NCBI GenBank assembly: GCA_009760855.2
Contig: WPIO01000043.1
Span: 2,514,501-2,578,500, forward strand
Origin: Cristatella mucedo
Lineage: Eukaryota > Bryozoa > Phylactolaemata > Cristatellidae
Direction: 5' to 3'
DNA: 64,000 bases
Shown in pieces: positions 1 to 12,989 of the stretch (positions are counted from its first letter, which is position 1; each line of letters begins with the position of its first letter). The notes under the pieces were generated by a model. The model did not search any database. It was given only the letters and a program-made list of their open reading frames with translations, and was not told the origin of the DNA. Position numbers and translations under genes: made by a program.

Positions 1-70
1 GTTTAAATATGAGAAGGATTACAACAGAGATAAAAAATTCGTCGGTAAGAAGGGTCAGAGGACAGTGACT

Positions 71-442
71 AATAATAATAATAATAATTCACTTGATAAA
101 GCGCCCTTAGAGAACTCAATCTCTCTCTAGGCGCTTTACATTTGCTGTAAAATGAAATGCAATTGAATGGTAAGTAAAATCATGCTTGAAAAACAAACGA
201 GATGAATAATATGGTTAGGGGTGACATGGACAGGGTCAGCATGCAAATTTGGTTAGTGGCAGCATGCACAGTGTCAGCACGCATAAGCACATCAAAGACG
301 AATCACTGGGACCCACTAAATGCTGTCTTAAATATGTGTGTTTTTAGGTTCCTTTTAAATGTGGTCAGGTCAGGGGATGTTTTGACGCAGGTCGGGAGGG
401 AGTTCCAGGCTTTGGGAGCATATGAACTAAATGCACGGTCTT
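71..442 (-). mobile_element. LINE-A 3' end, 5'-truncated
   Basis: Reverse-oriented 3' end of the LINE-A family. Reading on the minus strand it holds the last codons of the reverse-transcriptase ORF, a roughly 230-base 3' UTR, the conserved terminal hairpin (GCGCC ... GGCGC) and a terminal (ATT)n run, seen here as (AAT)n at 71-88. Near-identical tails recur at 7,371, 27,696, 52,100, 59,700 and 63,393. Truncated at its 5' end, as expected for target-primed reverse transcription. No intact ORF. Confidence 0.85.
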
Positions 443-509
443 GAGAATGGGATTACTCGGAAGAAACTTGGTTCCATTAAGTTGTTAACTTACGGCGAAG
501 TAAATTGTC

Positions 510-2140
510 AATGCTTCTTTGAAAAAGGAGTCTTACCCAAGTCCTTCAAATCGGACATCGTTAAACAGACAATCCAAAAGCCTAGATTAGATACAGTGGA
601 TCATACCAACTATCGCCCAGTTTCCCTTCTTCCTTTCTTGTCTAAATTCATGAAAAACAATGTCGCTAAGCAGCTGGTAGCCGATGTTAAAAATAGTGAA
701 ATATCAGAAACGTTGTAATCGATGTTCAAGAGGGAGCACTCTAATGAAACCTCTCCCCTCCGTGCTCACAATGGCATTCTACGCAGCAGCGATGACGTGA
801 ATGTCACTGCCCAAGCTTTGCTGGATCTACCTGCTGCCTTCGACTCAATTGATCACAATACTCTACTTGAACTATAGAGAGCAACAATAGGTCTGGCACA
901 CGAGGCACTGGCATGGTTTAAATTAACTTGTCTGATCGCCTTCAATCAGTGTCGTGTGGGGGTCAGGTCTCACAGACGAGACGGGTCACCTGTTGACTCC
1001 CTTAAGGTAAGTCCTCGGTCCCTTGCTGTTCTCCTTGTATGCTCAACCTCTGGAAAAAGTGATTAAGGCCTATGGAATAGGATATTACTTTTATGGCGAC
1101 AATACCCTGCTATAATTCTCATTCAAACCATTGGAATCTGCAGCAGAGACTGATAAACTGAATGCTTGCATAGCCGAAATTCGATCCTGGATTTCGGAAA
1201 AATTGTTGATACTAAATGGTGATAAAACTGAACCACTTGCTGTTCATTGGAAACTCCACGGATGTGGCTGGATTAGAAGGCTTCAGCCTTATAATAGGCG
1301 GTGTTTACGTGCGACCATTACCGTGTACTAAAAATGTAGCTGTCGTTTTTTACCAATTCAAAAATTTTGAAAGCTTCATTCACAAGATTTCTTCTACCAC
1401 TAATCATCACGTCTGGTCCCTATCTAAGATAAGGTGTCTTGAATGGTGGCTATCAAAACATGTAACTAGCTCCTTAATTCTGTTAAGGCTTGATTATTGT
1501 AATTCCCTGTTTACTTGGCTATCAAAAAAGGTACTAGGCCACAGCAGCTGGCAATGAATATGGCTGCATGGGCAGTTTTCATGTCTCCGAGGTTTGAATA
1601 TGCCTATCCTTATATAAAAGATCTACGTGGCTGCCGGTTGATCAACGGATACAGAGCAAAGTTTTTATGCTGACCCACAAGGCCCACCACGGCTTTGCTC
1701 CTCCTACCTAGCTAAATTGCTGGGCCCTATTTTTGCCTCCTCGTGCCCTTAGATCCTGTATGAACGACGAATTGGCTATTTCATTCCTCCACCGAAAGAC
1801 CGTTGGTGACCCAAGCTTTAGCAATGCCTGTCCTGCAGAACTGCCGAACTCGCTTAAACGATTCTTAGGCAACGACAACTACTCTCCTGCTGCCGGCTAT
1901 AGCTCATCCTTTCCAGCAGTTTTGAGCTACTACTCCCATGCTACACACTACCTAAACTGCCCTCTTGACTCAACTGTGCTTCCCACTTGTTCTTTGTTTG
2001 TGAGATGAAGCCTGCTGGCAATCGGATGACTACAGAAAGCCGCTTAGGCGGTGAGCTGTACAGATCTCTCCTGAGCAGCACCCACACATTCTTTGTGGCT
2101 TCGTGAAGTTACAGTCGGAGTTACAAAACATTACTCATGA
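510..2140 (+). mobile_element. LINE-B copy, highly degenerate RT and 3' end
   Basis: Decayed non-LTR retrotransposon of the LINE-B family. Frame-shifted pieces encode the start of the RT domain (NYRPVSLLPFLSK at about 608-646), a motif-A relic (LLDLPAAFDSIDHN at about 815-856), the thumb region and the C-terminal block ending NDNYSPAAGYSS. The 3' UTR matches the copies at 7.8 and 32.1 kb and ends near a degraded ACATT run. Many stops and frameshifts; no function expected. Confidence 0.8.
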
Positions 2141-2299
2141 ATCCGACAGAGGCCTGAGATGGATTTCTGATTAAGGAATGTTTATTTCATAATATATCCT
2201 GTAGCAAAGGCCTTGAAGAAAACTAGCCATCAAGTATGTTTTCCCACTGCTGGTGAAAGCATTTTAATAATAATGAGAATGAATATTTAGTTTTATTAT

Positions 2300-2420
2300 A
2301 AATCTTCGTAGAGCCCTCGGAGAACGTGATCTCTTTCTAGAAGCTTCACGTGTGCTGTATAGAAAGCATTACCATTGATGGGTGGGAACGTTAACAAGCA
2401 GCGGAAAGTGTGAGATCATC
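2300..2420 (-). mobile_element. LINE-A-related tail, variant subfamily
   Basis: A short piece carries the recognisable tail core (AGAGCCCTCGGAGAACGTGA then CTCTTTCTAG). It is followed by a segment unlike the main LINE-A 3' UTR but shared with 3,190-3,350 and 44,325-44,475 (GTATAGAAAGCATTACC and a following GGTGG block). This marks a separate, older subfamily of tails. Confidence 0.55.
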
Positions 2421-3184
2421 TACGTTCTAACACGAAAAAATCAAACATGCCAAACTTTGCAATAATAGCGTTTAAATCTTCTTTAAACATGTAGTCTTGG
2501 CCTGGGATGTTGGGGTCTCCGTCGGCAGTCAGTTCTAATCTGTTAGAGCATAGCAATTAAACGCACAGTTCGAAAGATTTTCATATTCCTACCAAGTATG
2601 GTTAAATTATTGGAGTCAGAACTGCGGGATTTACAATTCTTCAACTAGTGGGGCAAAGTGTTTATATGTAGGCTTAAGTTAGAGACTGAAGGGTCCCCAA
2701 AAGTAAGAGACGGAACCTTCAATCAATTAGCAGCATTTCTAGGAGCTGGTGCAAGTCGGCGAGAAGTAGTGTCCGGTGGCAAACGGGATGCTCCGGACTG
2801 CCTGGCTGCAGATGGCTGTACTAACTTTAAGCACCCGATTGCCCAAACCAGTAGGCAGGCAAGTAGCAGGTTTCAGAAGTCGAGGCATAATGTTACAAAT
2901 GCTAAAACCAGTTTCGATTTAGTATCCGTACCGAAGCAAGACTGAGTTTAAGCCACATTATGAAGCCTAATTTAGGCAGACTTGCCTGTGGAGCTAACGT
3001 GGCTTTCTAATGTGAGGTCACTTAAGAACAGCACACCTGTATCGCTTGCGGATTCAACAGATGATATGCTGACAGGGCCCATTTGAGCCTCATCCTTTCC
3101 ACTATCTGAATAAAACTTCGGTTACCCATAACTAGTAGTTTTTTCGGTCGCCACCGGCTTGAAGAAAATTTTCGGCCATCCATT
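2421..3184. other. Unassigned, no supported gene
   Basis: A 95-codon open frame at 2,658-2,945 (+) has no recognisable motif and no splice context. I see no repeat family member or RNA gene here. Confidence 0.4.
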
Positions 3185-3350
3185 ATGGATAATAATCATA
3201 ATATTAAATTTGCGTAGCCCCTCAGAAAATCTAATTTCTGTCTCGGAACTTTGCAAAGGCTTGTATAGAAACCATTACCAAATTTTGGTGGTGACATCTG
3301 CGACAGTTAGCCATGGTTTAAGCAGGTACCTGCACACGGAGAACATATTG
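3185..3350 (-). mobile_element. LINE-A-related tail, variant subfamily
   Basis: Second member of the variant tail type also seen at 2,300 and 44,325. Degraded AAT run, then the tail core (AGCCCCTCAGAAAATCTAAT), then the GTATAGAAACCATTACC block and a G-rich GGTGGTGACATC segment. Strongly diverged. Confidence 0.5.
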
Positions 3351-4500
3351 CAAACCCCCAACAAATGATCTAATAAACAAATGCATGTTAAGCTTATTTT
3401 TAAGTGTCGTCATGACAAAGGAAGTTTACTTCATTAAAACATGCCACGGGGATGTGTAGAGAATATTAAGTGCTCGAGCACTGGGAGGACACAAGCGAGG
3501 ACGAGTTGCATTTTATGATACGGTTTCTTTTTACCTCCAAGAATGCAGACATTAGGCTAGTGCACGGAATAAACGGACCTGGGTCACGTGTTAATGCATC
3601 AGAGGGGTTTTCCAGAAGGTATGTGACAACTTTGGGCTTGACTCTCTGATCTCGGTTATCTTTCTGAAGAATAAGCTAGAGAAACGAATGGAGAGGTAGC
3701 CGCAAAGATCACTATATGAGGACCTAAATCGGTAGTGGTTAAGAATGTTGTTAACAACAGACACAGGCAATTTCGCATTTTGGATTTATGATTCAACAAT
3801 GTTTATGTAGAAGCAAAACCTGGCCTTTGTTAGGCTCAACTGGTATAATTTATTGTTATGCCTGCCAATGAAAATTTGAACTTGATATGTGGTTTCAGAA
3901 GAAGACCTGGCCAGTTAAATGTCTTCTCTAAACTAGCAGCCATCTGTGGTAGGGCTCGCTGCTTAGCCAGTGGTGCAAAAATTGATAAGTTTTAGCATTC
4001 TAGTAATGACGACATTTCGGATGGGCCATAAGGCAGAAACTGCAATGATATTGTTGCCTTGATTGTAATCGATTTCAATGTCTTAAAGTTTTCGTGATTC
4101 ATGATTGTAGCTATGGAGAAAGGCAATCACTGTGGATTGAGCGAGATAGTTATATAGGTGTATGAATACATTTACTAATATGTGATGAGAGCATACGCTA
4201 GTGGGTAAATATTTGTTTGAGTGTGTTACCCTTGTTGTGAATAGGGTGAGAAAAAGAATCATTCAGAGAATCAAATTTATTACATAATAAATCTTTTGAA
4301 TAGTCAAAAACTAACGTTGAGATCGCTGATAAATCGGAAAGATTGGTTTTGGCACACAGAGTTAAAATAAGAATTTAAAAACCGTGATGATTGAGGGTGT
4401 AGTACCTTTTTAGCAGTACATTACTGCCAACATTTACGCTTTGCTGTTGGAGGTACTTAAAAGAAGAGATTCTTAAACTGCTTTAAAGGACTGACAAAAG
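3351..4500. other. Unassigned AT-rich stretch
   Basis: About 1.15 kb with no open frame above 60 codons and no match to the repeat families found elsewhere in the window. Nothing supportable. Confidence 0.4.
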
Positions 4501-4504
4501 GTTG

Positions 4505-4585
4505 TATTTAATTTTATATAGCCCCGTCAAGGAAATCAATCTTTTTCTAGGAGCTTTACATTTGCAGCAAAGCAAACTCAGCTAC
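4505..4585 (-). mobile_element. LINE-A tail remnant
   Basis: Only the terminal segment is left: ATATAGCCCCGTCAAGGAAA, then CTTTTTCTAGGAGCTTTACA and TTTGCAGCAAAG, matching the hairpin and adjacent 3' UTR of LINE-A in reverse orientation. It lies just upstream of the LINE-B copy at 4.8 kb. Confidence 0.55.
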
Positions 4586-4779
4586 GTTTGTGAAAAATGG
4601 ATAAACTCTTCGGGGTACCTTTTGTTATTCTCAGACCATTTTTTGATTTAAGCCTCAGGCAAAAAGTAAAGGTCAATATCGCTATCAAATCTCCACAAGG
4701 ACACAGACCGAACAATCAGGCTGTGGTGAAAATACTTTCCAGAATGAATAAGCACAGCTGCCGATAATGAATAATTAGG

Positions 4780-7700
4780 CTTAGCTATAAGATGTGTAGT
4801 TTCTCACATGGGCCATCGTTTGAATCGGTTGCAAATAGGTCTTTATCGAAGACAATGCCTCTCACTGTTGCCATATGCCGGCCTCCTTCTGGCTGTCTAA
4901 ATTCGTTTATTTAGGAGTTTTCAGAGTTCCTCGCAAAAATATTTGTGTGTAACAAGCCGTTACTGATTGAAGGAGACTTCAATATTCACGTTGACAACCC
5001 TAGCAACTGCTAGGTCCGCTCATTTCTTGACTGTCTGGATAAATTTGGTTTGGTCCCACATGCTAATCAAACCACCCACGTTGGTGGCCATATTCTCGAT
5101 CTCGTGATCACTGGAGATGTTCTCCCCACTGACCTTATGGTGTGCCCACTGACCCTCTCAGATCACTGTTCGGTCTGGTTTACTGTTCCTGCTACCTTGT
5201 CCGGACAAAGTAATGTCGAACTTGTCAAACGACGTAACTTACAAAGCATTGACGTAGTCAAGTTGTTGAAATTTGTTTGTGATGCAGGTCTCCTTGATTT
5301 GCATTCAGACTCCACCGGCTGCCTCGATACCCCCACTGATGCAATGAACATGACACTCAGGAGTGCTCTTGACAAGCATGCTCCCGTTCATTTCATCCGT
5401 GTTCACAGTCGTGGAGATTCCTTTCAATTTACAAAAGAACTCTTAAAGATGCACCTTGTTAAGCACGGGCTTGGACGTCATTTCAAGAAATCTGGGTCTG
5501 ATGCAGACCTAGTCAATTTCAAAGAATTCCTTCAAATTTACACCCGAAAGCTTAGAAAAGCCAGGTCTTGTTTTTTCATCCGAAAGCTGAATTCCTGCCA
5601 GTTGGACGGTGAAAGGATTTATGAGACAATAAACCATTTACTGGAAATAGCAGAGAGGTCTGACTCCCCAGATATTAAGGGCTCAGTTAAAAGGTTTTCA
5701 GCCTTCTTAACTGAAAAAATTGTACACATTCGTAACTCTATTAAGCCCACTCCGACTAAAGCAATGGCGGTTCCGCAAACTATGACCTTCCTTACAAGGT
5801 TCACCGAGGTTTCTGCATGCGATATGGCTGCCTTATTACGATCAAGCAAAAACAGCTCGTCTCCTTAAGACCCTATACGTTCATATATGTGCTCTTCACT
5901 AGCAGACCGACTAAGCCCTGCCATAACCAGGATTTGTAATGCTCCTCTGGGAAAAGAAGGCGTCCCCAAGTCCTTCAAAGCTTCAATCGTTGGACACATC
6001 CTTAAAAAGCCTGGATTAGACACAGAGGTCCTCGGAAACTATCACCCTGTTTCCCTTCTTCCTTTCTTATCAAAGATTCTTGAAGAAATTGTTGCTAAGC
6101 AGCTGGTTGAACATATTTAAAATAAGGAAATGTCAGAAACATTTCAATCAGGGTTCAAGAGGCAGCACACCACTGGAACTGTTCTCCTCCGTGTTAATAA
6201 TGACATTCTACGTGGCAACGACGACGGGAATGTCACATCCCTAGCTCTGCTAGATCTGTCTGCTGCCTTCGACACCATTGATCACGGTGTTCTGCTTAAA
6301 CGATTGAGCACAAAGATCGGTGGGGCGGACATAGCACTTGCGTGGTTTAAATCGTACTTGTGTGCTCGTGTTCAATCCGTGTCATGTGGGGTCAGGTCTC
6401 ACTCACGAGAAAGGTCAACTGTGGAGTCCCTCGAGGGTCAGTACTCGGTCCTTTAATGTTCTCCGTTTATGCACAACCTCTGGGAAAAGTGATAGGGGTC
6501 CATGGAATAGGATATCACTTTTCGGCTGACGATACTCGGTTGTATTTGTCATTCAAACCGCCGGAATATGCTGCAGCAACTGAAACATTGGATGCTTGCC
6601 TTGCCGACATTTGATCCTGGCTGTCGGAAAACTTTCTGAAATTAAATTAGGATAAAACAGAACTATTGCTGATAGGACACCCCAAGCCTATGGCAGGATT
6701 AAAAGGCTTTCTCTTCTACTAGGTGATACTGTTGTGCGACCATCACCACGTGCTCGAAATTTAGGCGTCGTTTTTGACAGCTGCCTCCAATTTAAAGGCT
6801 TCATTCAGAAGATTGCTTCTGCAGCGAGCCATCACGTCCGATCCATATCCATGCTCAGGAGCTGTCTTCCACAGTGGCTTGCAAAACATTTAACTAGCTC
6901 CTTAGTTCTTTCTCGGCTTGATTATTGTAATTCCCTTTTGGCTCGGCTACCGAAGAAGCTATTAGGCCACTGCAGCTGACTATGAAAATTGCTGCAAGGC
7001 TACTCTTCAAGTCCCAGAAGGTTAAGCACGTGTCTACTTTGCTAAAAGAGCTAAAATGAATGCCGGTTGACCAACGGATTCAGATCAAGGTTCTTACACT
7101 GACCCACAAGGCCCGCCACGGCTTGGCTCCTTCGTACCTAACTGAGCTGCTGCATCACTTTCAGCCTGTTCGAGCACACGGGTCCTGTGTGGACAATAAA
7201 TTAGCTGTCCCATTCCTCCGCCCTAGGACCGTTGGCGACAGAAGCTTTAGCTCTGCAGGTCCTAGACTGTGGAACTCGCTTCCACAGTTCTTAAGCGACG
7301 ACAACTACTCTCCTGCTGCCGACTATGGCTCATCGTTTTTAGTGGTCCTGAGCTGCTCCTTCCATGCTATTAATAATAATAATAATATTGCACTTGATAA
7401 AGCGCCCTCAGAGAACTTAATCTCTCTCTAGGCGCTTTACATTTGCTGCAAAGTGATACGCAATAGAATAGTAAGTAAAATCATGCTTGAAAAACAACAT
7501 GGTTAGGGGTTACATGCACTGGGTCAGCATGCAAATGTGGTTAGTGGCAGCATGAACAGTGTCAGCACGCATAAGCACATCGAGGACGAATCACAAGGAC
7601 CCACTAAATGCTGTCCTAAATAGGTATGTTTTTAAGTTTCTTTTAAATGTGGTCAGGTCAGGGGATGTTCTGATGCAGGTCGGGAGGGAGTTCCAGGCTG

Positions 7701-7955
7701 TGGGAGCATACGAGCTAAATGCACGGTCTCCAAAATTCATTGCAGCTCAACTGCTATTCACTGCAGCTCAACTGCTCTCCTGACTCTGCTATGCTTTCCA
7801 CTTTCTCTTTGCTGCGACAGACGAAGTCTGTTGGCTACCGAATGCGTACCGAAAGCCACTTAGGCTGTGATTGTGCTATACAAAACTCTCGTATGTAAAA
7901 CCCTCATGGTCTTTATGGCTTTGTGGAGTTACAGACGGAGATACATTACATTGCA
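4780..7955 (+). mobile_element. LINE-B, longest copy (endonuclease + RT), decayed
   Basis: Best LINE-B copy. It encodes the C-terminal half of an APE-type endonuclease: a CRPP segment near 4,876, GDFNIHVD at about 4,972-4,995, HILDLVIT near 5,091 and SDH near 5,158. A linker follows (open 5,050-5,868), then the RT domain in several frames: NYHPVSLLPFLSK, motif A LDLSAAFDTIDH (about 6,250), motif B GVPRGSVLGP (about 6,435) and motif C. The catalytic motif reads FSADD rather than FYADD. The C-terminal region (7,060-7,370) ends with NSLPQFLSDDNYSP. Several stops and at least two frameshifts make it inactive. A LINE-A tail (7,371-7,735) interrupts the 3' UTR, which resumes at 7,756 and ends at an ACATT-type end near 7,950. 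CR1/L2-group affinity is inferred from motif style. Confidence 0.85.
7371..7735 (-). mobile_element. LINE-A tail inserted in LINE-B
   Basis: Reverse-oriented LINE-A 3' end starting with (TAA)n at 7,371 and carrying the full tail hairpin and 3' UTR up to the codons for KSFGDRAFSSYA. It splits the LINE-B 3' UTR: LINE-B sequence stops at CCATGCTATT (7,361-7,370) and resumes at 7,735. The right flank holds a 21-base unit twice in tandem (7,735-7,755 and 7,756-7,776, one difference), probably linked to the insertion event. Confidence 0.85.
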
Positions 7956-8407
7956 TGCATTAAGTGGAGGACAAGCGGAATCTAAAAGGAAGGTAAACCG
8001 ATGGAAACTGCAGCTCCTTAAGAAATTTTTAGCCCAGGTAATTTCCTTTTTTCAGGCTTGCTTATGTAAATATATATATATGAAATTAAGGTTGTCACAA
8101 CCATAGATAAAAGCAGGCAATGAGACACCTGCCTGCCACACGAGTCTCACCGATTTCCAGAAGATGCAATTAACTGCATAAGAAGTTGAGGTAAAGCTGG
8201 AGCATATTTCATTTATAATTATGGGGAGACTCCATTATAGTTTTGCCTATAAGTTTCAGATGGAAAAGTGCTGGGTGCTGTGCATCAAGCTTTTTGTAGT
8301 GCTCAGCTTCTCACCACGTAAAACTGTTTATCCATTTTTGTGGAACTGGCTTAGTTTCTTTTACATAGCTCCAAAGCTGGGCTCGGCAGCTGTTGGATTT
8401 GGCATTC
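7956..8407. other. Unassigned, flank of the 14-bp minisatellite
   Basis: A 72-codon open frame at 8,221-8,439 (+) runs into the minisatellite and shows hydrophobic residues, but there are no gene-like features. Nothing else recognised. Confidence 0.35.
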
Positions 8408-8589
8408 TTGATCTTACTGCCTTGATCTTACTGCCTTGATCTTACTGCCTTGATCTTACTGCCTTGATCTTACTGCCTTGATCTTACTGCCTTGATCTTA
8501 CTGCCTTGATCTTACTGCCTTGATCTTACTGCCTTGATCTTACTGCCTTGATCTTACTGCCTTGATCTTACTGCCTTGATCTTACTGCC
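8408..8589 (+). repeat. Minisatellite, 13 perfect 14-bp units
   Basis: The unit TTGATCTTACTGCC is repeated 13 times head to tail with no mismatch I can see (13 x 14 = 182 bases). Perfect identity points to very recent expansion or to collapse/expansion in assembly. No neighbouring gene is evident. Confidence 0.97.
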
Positions 8590-10065
8590 TTTTGACACCC
8601 ACAATGGGATACGCTTGTGGAATGGTACCACTTAAACTACCTGCTGCTTAATCTGCCGCTTGGGAAAATTACCAATAGGTCCTTTTCTTATGGACTTTCT
8701 CTATTACATGTATCAAAATATTGTGATCCGCGTGCAGAACAAGACAGTGCCCTTTTAGTAAATTTATCAGCTTCCTAGTACAGGAATGCTGATTCTTTTA
8801 AGTTGCTTGTGATGCTGATTTATTTTTTTCTCGTTTGGCAGCAGTACTAGGGGACGATATCTTAATATTAACACCGGTGAATTAGTTTGGTATGCATATT
8901 GCAAACTTTAACTGACTCTAACCTATCGCAATTAAAATAATTAGGAAATATAGCGAAAGATGTACGGCAAGTGAATTTAAGGCACGTAAAATATATTAGG
9001 CAAGTAAAATTGGAAGCTGCCAAAACCGGTAATGTTATTTCAAATATATCATTGCAGATGGAATCGGTTACATTTGTATTTATAAAAATCTGGATTTATT
9101 TATATGAGTACATTTGCCTGTATTGTACTATTAACCTTAAGTAGTCCAAAACTATCGAAAGAGCCGGCTCCATTATAGTTCAGTGAAGCAACATTATTAC
9201 TGGAAGATTATTTGAAAACTCTCTACTTTAAACAGTGGCACGTGTTGGTGTATGCATTACTTCATGAGTTTTCGCCATGCTGTATTACGTGTGAAGCATT
9301 AACCCTATCACAAATGCGTGGCTACGGCTCTTTAAAAATGTATGCCTCTTCTGTGCTCATCGGGTATACTGGTAGAACAGCACTGCTTATCCGTAAGCCA
9401 CAGCTTTTTTCAAATTGTATTACTGCTTTTTTTAATATTCTAATAATTACTAATTTTTGCTCAGATTTGAGCGTTTCTTTCAGGCTGGCTACTTTCTGAA
9501 GGTGATTGTTCTCTCCGGTTCTGTACTTTCAACAGTCAGGCTGCTTCTACTGGGACCCACTCCTCTAATACCCATGCTTTCTGCGTGATATTGGAAGATT
9601 TAAAAGCTAAATCGATTGGAAACTTTGTGTATCTCGCTGGGCCATCAAAGCAAAATGGTCACAATTTGTTCCCGTGTTAGAATGACACAATTTCTCTAAC
9701 AGATTTCCTTCCATACGTTTATCAGGTCTCTATGGCTGCTGGTACTTTCATTGATGTTTCGGGAATGGGTATCGTCTGCTGCTGAGTGCCATCTTACTAA
9801 TTTTGTATTGAAGCGGTCACGCGAGCAACTACTGAAGTTATCCAGCCTTGTGATTATCCACGTAATGGCTTTTCTAATATAATGGCTTATCAATTGTTCT
9901 TCGAAAATAGCAAGGTTTTTTTTTACTTTCAAGCTGAGTTACTGATAACTTTTGAAACTTGAGCTTCCTAGAAAGTTCTTTGGGAAATTATCTCTCTGCT
10001 TTAATTATTAAGGTATTTTATTGGAAAAACTTCACACGTACCACAGTCTTATTAATCGCTAACAT
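8590..10065. other. Unassigned AT-rich stretch
   Basis: About 1.5 kb with only short open frames (for example 95 codons at 9,212-9,499 on + and 78 codons at 9,696-9,932 on -). No domain, splice context or repeat match recognised. Confidence 0.4.
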
Positions 10066-10375
10066 GAAAGTAACAACAATATATTTGATATAGAACCCTC
10101 AGAACACTTAATTGCCTTCTAGGCACTTTACATTTGCTGCAAAACGAAGCACAATTGAATGTTTTGTGCTGGCACGTTCAATAAACAATAGAAATAACAT
10201 GGCGAGGGGAGAAATGCAGAGGACAGCATTCAAGCAATGGTTAGTGGCAGCATCATCAGTTTTGGCACGCATAGGAACATAAAAACGTCTAATCACAGGG
10301 AACTAAGGGTTAAATGTGTTTGGAATTATTTTTAATATGGTCCAGTTAGAAGATATCTTGCAAAGGAGACCTGAA
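10066..10375 (-). mobile_element. LINE-A 3' end, diverged
   Basis: Reverse-oriented LINE-A tail: AGAACCCTCAGAACACTTAA, CTTCTAGGCACTTTACATTT, then the 3' UTR blocks GGTTAGTGGCAGCATC and GGCACGCATAGGAACAT. About 20-25% diverged from the youngest copies by eye. No coding capacity. Confidence 0.75.
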
Positions 10376-10919
10376 TAGTTACGAATTAAGAAAGGCATAA
10401 GTTGAGGCTAGCTATGTACTTAGAATGAAAACTCGATAGGGTGTGAGTGATATTTTCGAAAAAATGCTAATCTATGCCATATATGAATTGGCGAAAAATC
10501 GTTCACCATTTATTTTAGGTTAAGCATACAGTTAGACATACCAAATCATTTTCTATGCTAGCCTTATGAGAGGAAATCAACCGGGCGATACGTATGGAGA
10601 AATATGATACAAAAATAATATCTTAATCGCCTACCACAAACGTTTTATTAGTTGTTCCTACTGAATAAAATGTGCTTAGCTACTTGCGAATGAATATGGT
10701 GCCTCGAACGTGACCTGATGCTCAAATAACATTGAGAAATAACATTCCTCAGGCAAATGATAGAATATATTTCAAAGAGCGAGTTCGAATTTATAAACTA
10801 ACTGAATTTATATCTTATTTCAAACCATATTTCAAGAAAAATAAAATTGGCAAACGTGTTTATTTTAATATTCTTGGTGGTTTTAAGTATATCAACTTTT
10901 CAGTTGACTTATTCAAATT

Positions 10920-12180
<1,261 letters not shown>

Positions 12181-12294
12181 GTGCAGGTTGGCATAATAAA
12201 CATTTACGTTCGTCTTCAGCATAACTACAATTAGCTGGTTCCACAAAGCTACATGTCTAAGCTAAGCAACTTGTTTTATTTAATATCAATTTAA

Positions 12295-12985
12295 TTATAT
12301 TTTATGTAGTTCCCTCATAGAACTCAATTTATTTCTAGGTACTTTATGTTTACTGCAACGGAAACACGATTGAATGGTTAGTGATAGAATGCTTAATGAA
12401 TTCAAGAAACGTAGGCTTAGGGGTGACATGTGCAGGGTCAGCCTGAAAGCATGGTTGGTGGCAGCTTGCACAGTGTCAGCAGACATAAGCACATACTTGC
12501 TGAAATGCGTTGACTCACTAAATGCTGTCATAAATAGAAGAACTTTTCAGTTTCTTTTTTAATTTGTTCGTAAGGGGGTGTCGTGAGGCAAGTGAGAAGT
12601 CACTTCCAGGCTGCGAAAGCATTCTAGCTACATGTTCGGTCCCCAAATGATTTGAGGTTAATGCGTATTGATGTATTGGTCAGCAGTTAGATTCCATAAA
12701 GCAACGATGCTCAGCCTGGCAGGGCAGGTCTGATATGTAGGCTGAAGCCTGAGAATGAAGGAACCTAAAAGTGAGCCGCGAAAACTTGAAGTCGATCCGT
12801 TGCTTGAATGATAGTCATAGCAGGTCAGCAAGAAGTGGTGTGATGTGGCAACTGCCAAGCTCACGGCAGACAAAACTAGTGGCCGAGTTTTGCACCAGCT
12901 GTGGGTGCCTGGATGCGAAGGCCGGTAGATCAGCAAACAGTTAGCTTCAGAAGTCAAGACGGGATATCACAAGTGCATAGATCAA
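12295..12985 (-). mobile_element. LINE-A copy, diverged, left arm of an inverted pair
   Basis: Reverse-oriented LINE-A with 3' UTR (12,300-12,560) and C-terminal RT/thumb codons up to about 12,985, with frameshifts. Its 5' end abuts the 5' end of a plus-strand LINE-A at 12,990, giving a head-to-head arrangement. Older than its partner, judging by divergence. Confidence 0.75.
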
Positions 12986-12989
12986 CTTA

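Noticed and set aside
8408-8589. CRISPR-like regular repeat
   Set aside because: Units are directly adjacent without spacers and the context is animal DNA; it is a minisatellite.
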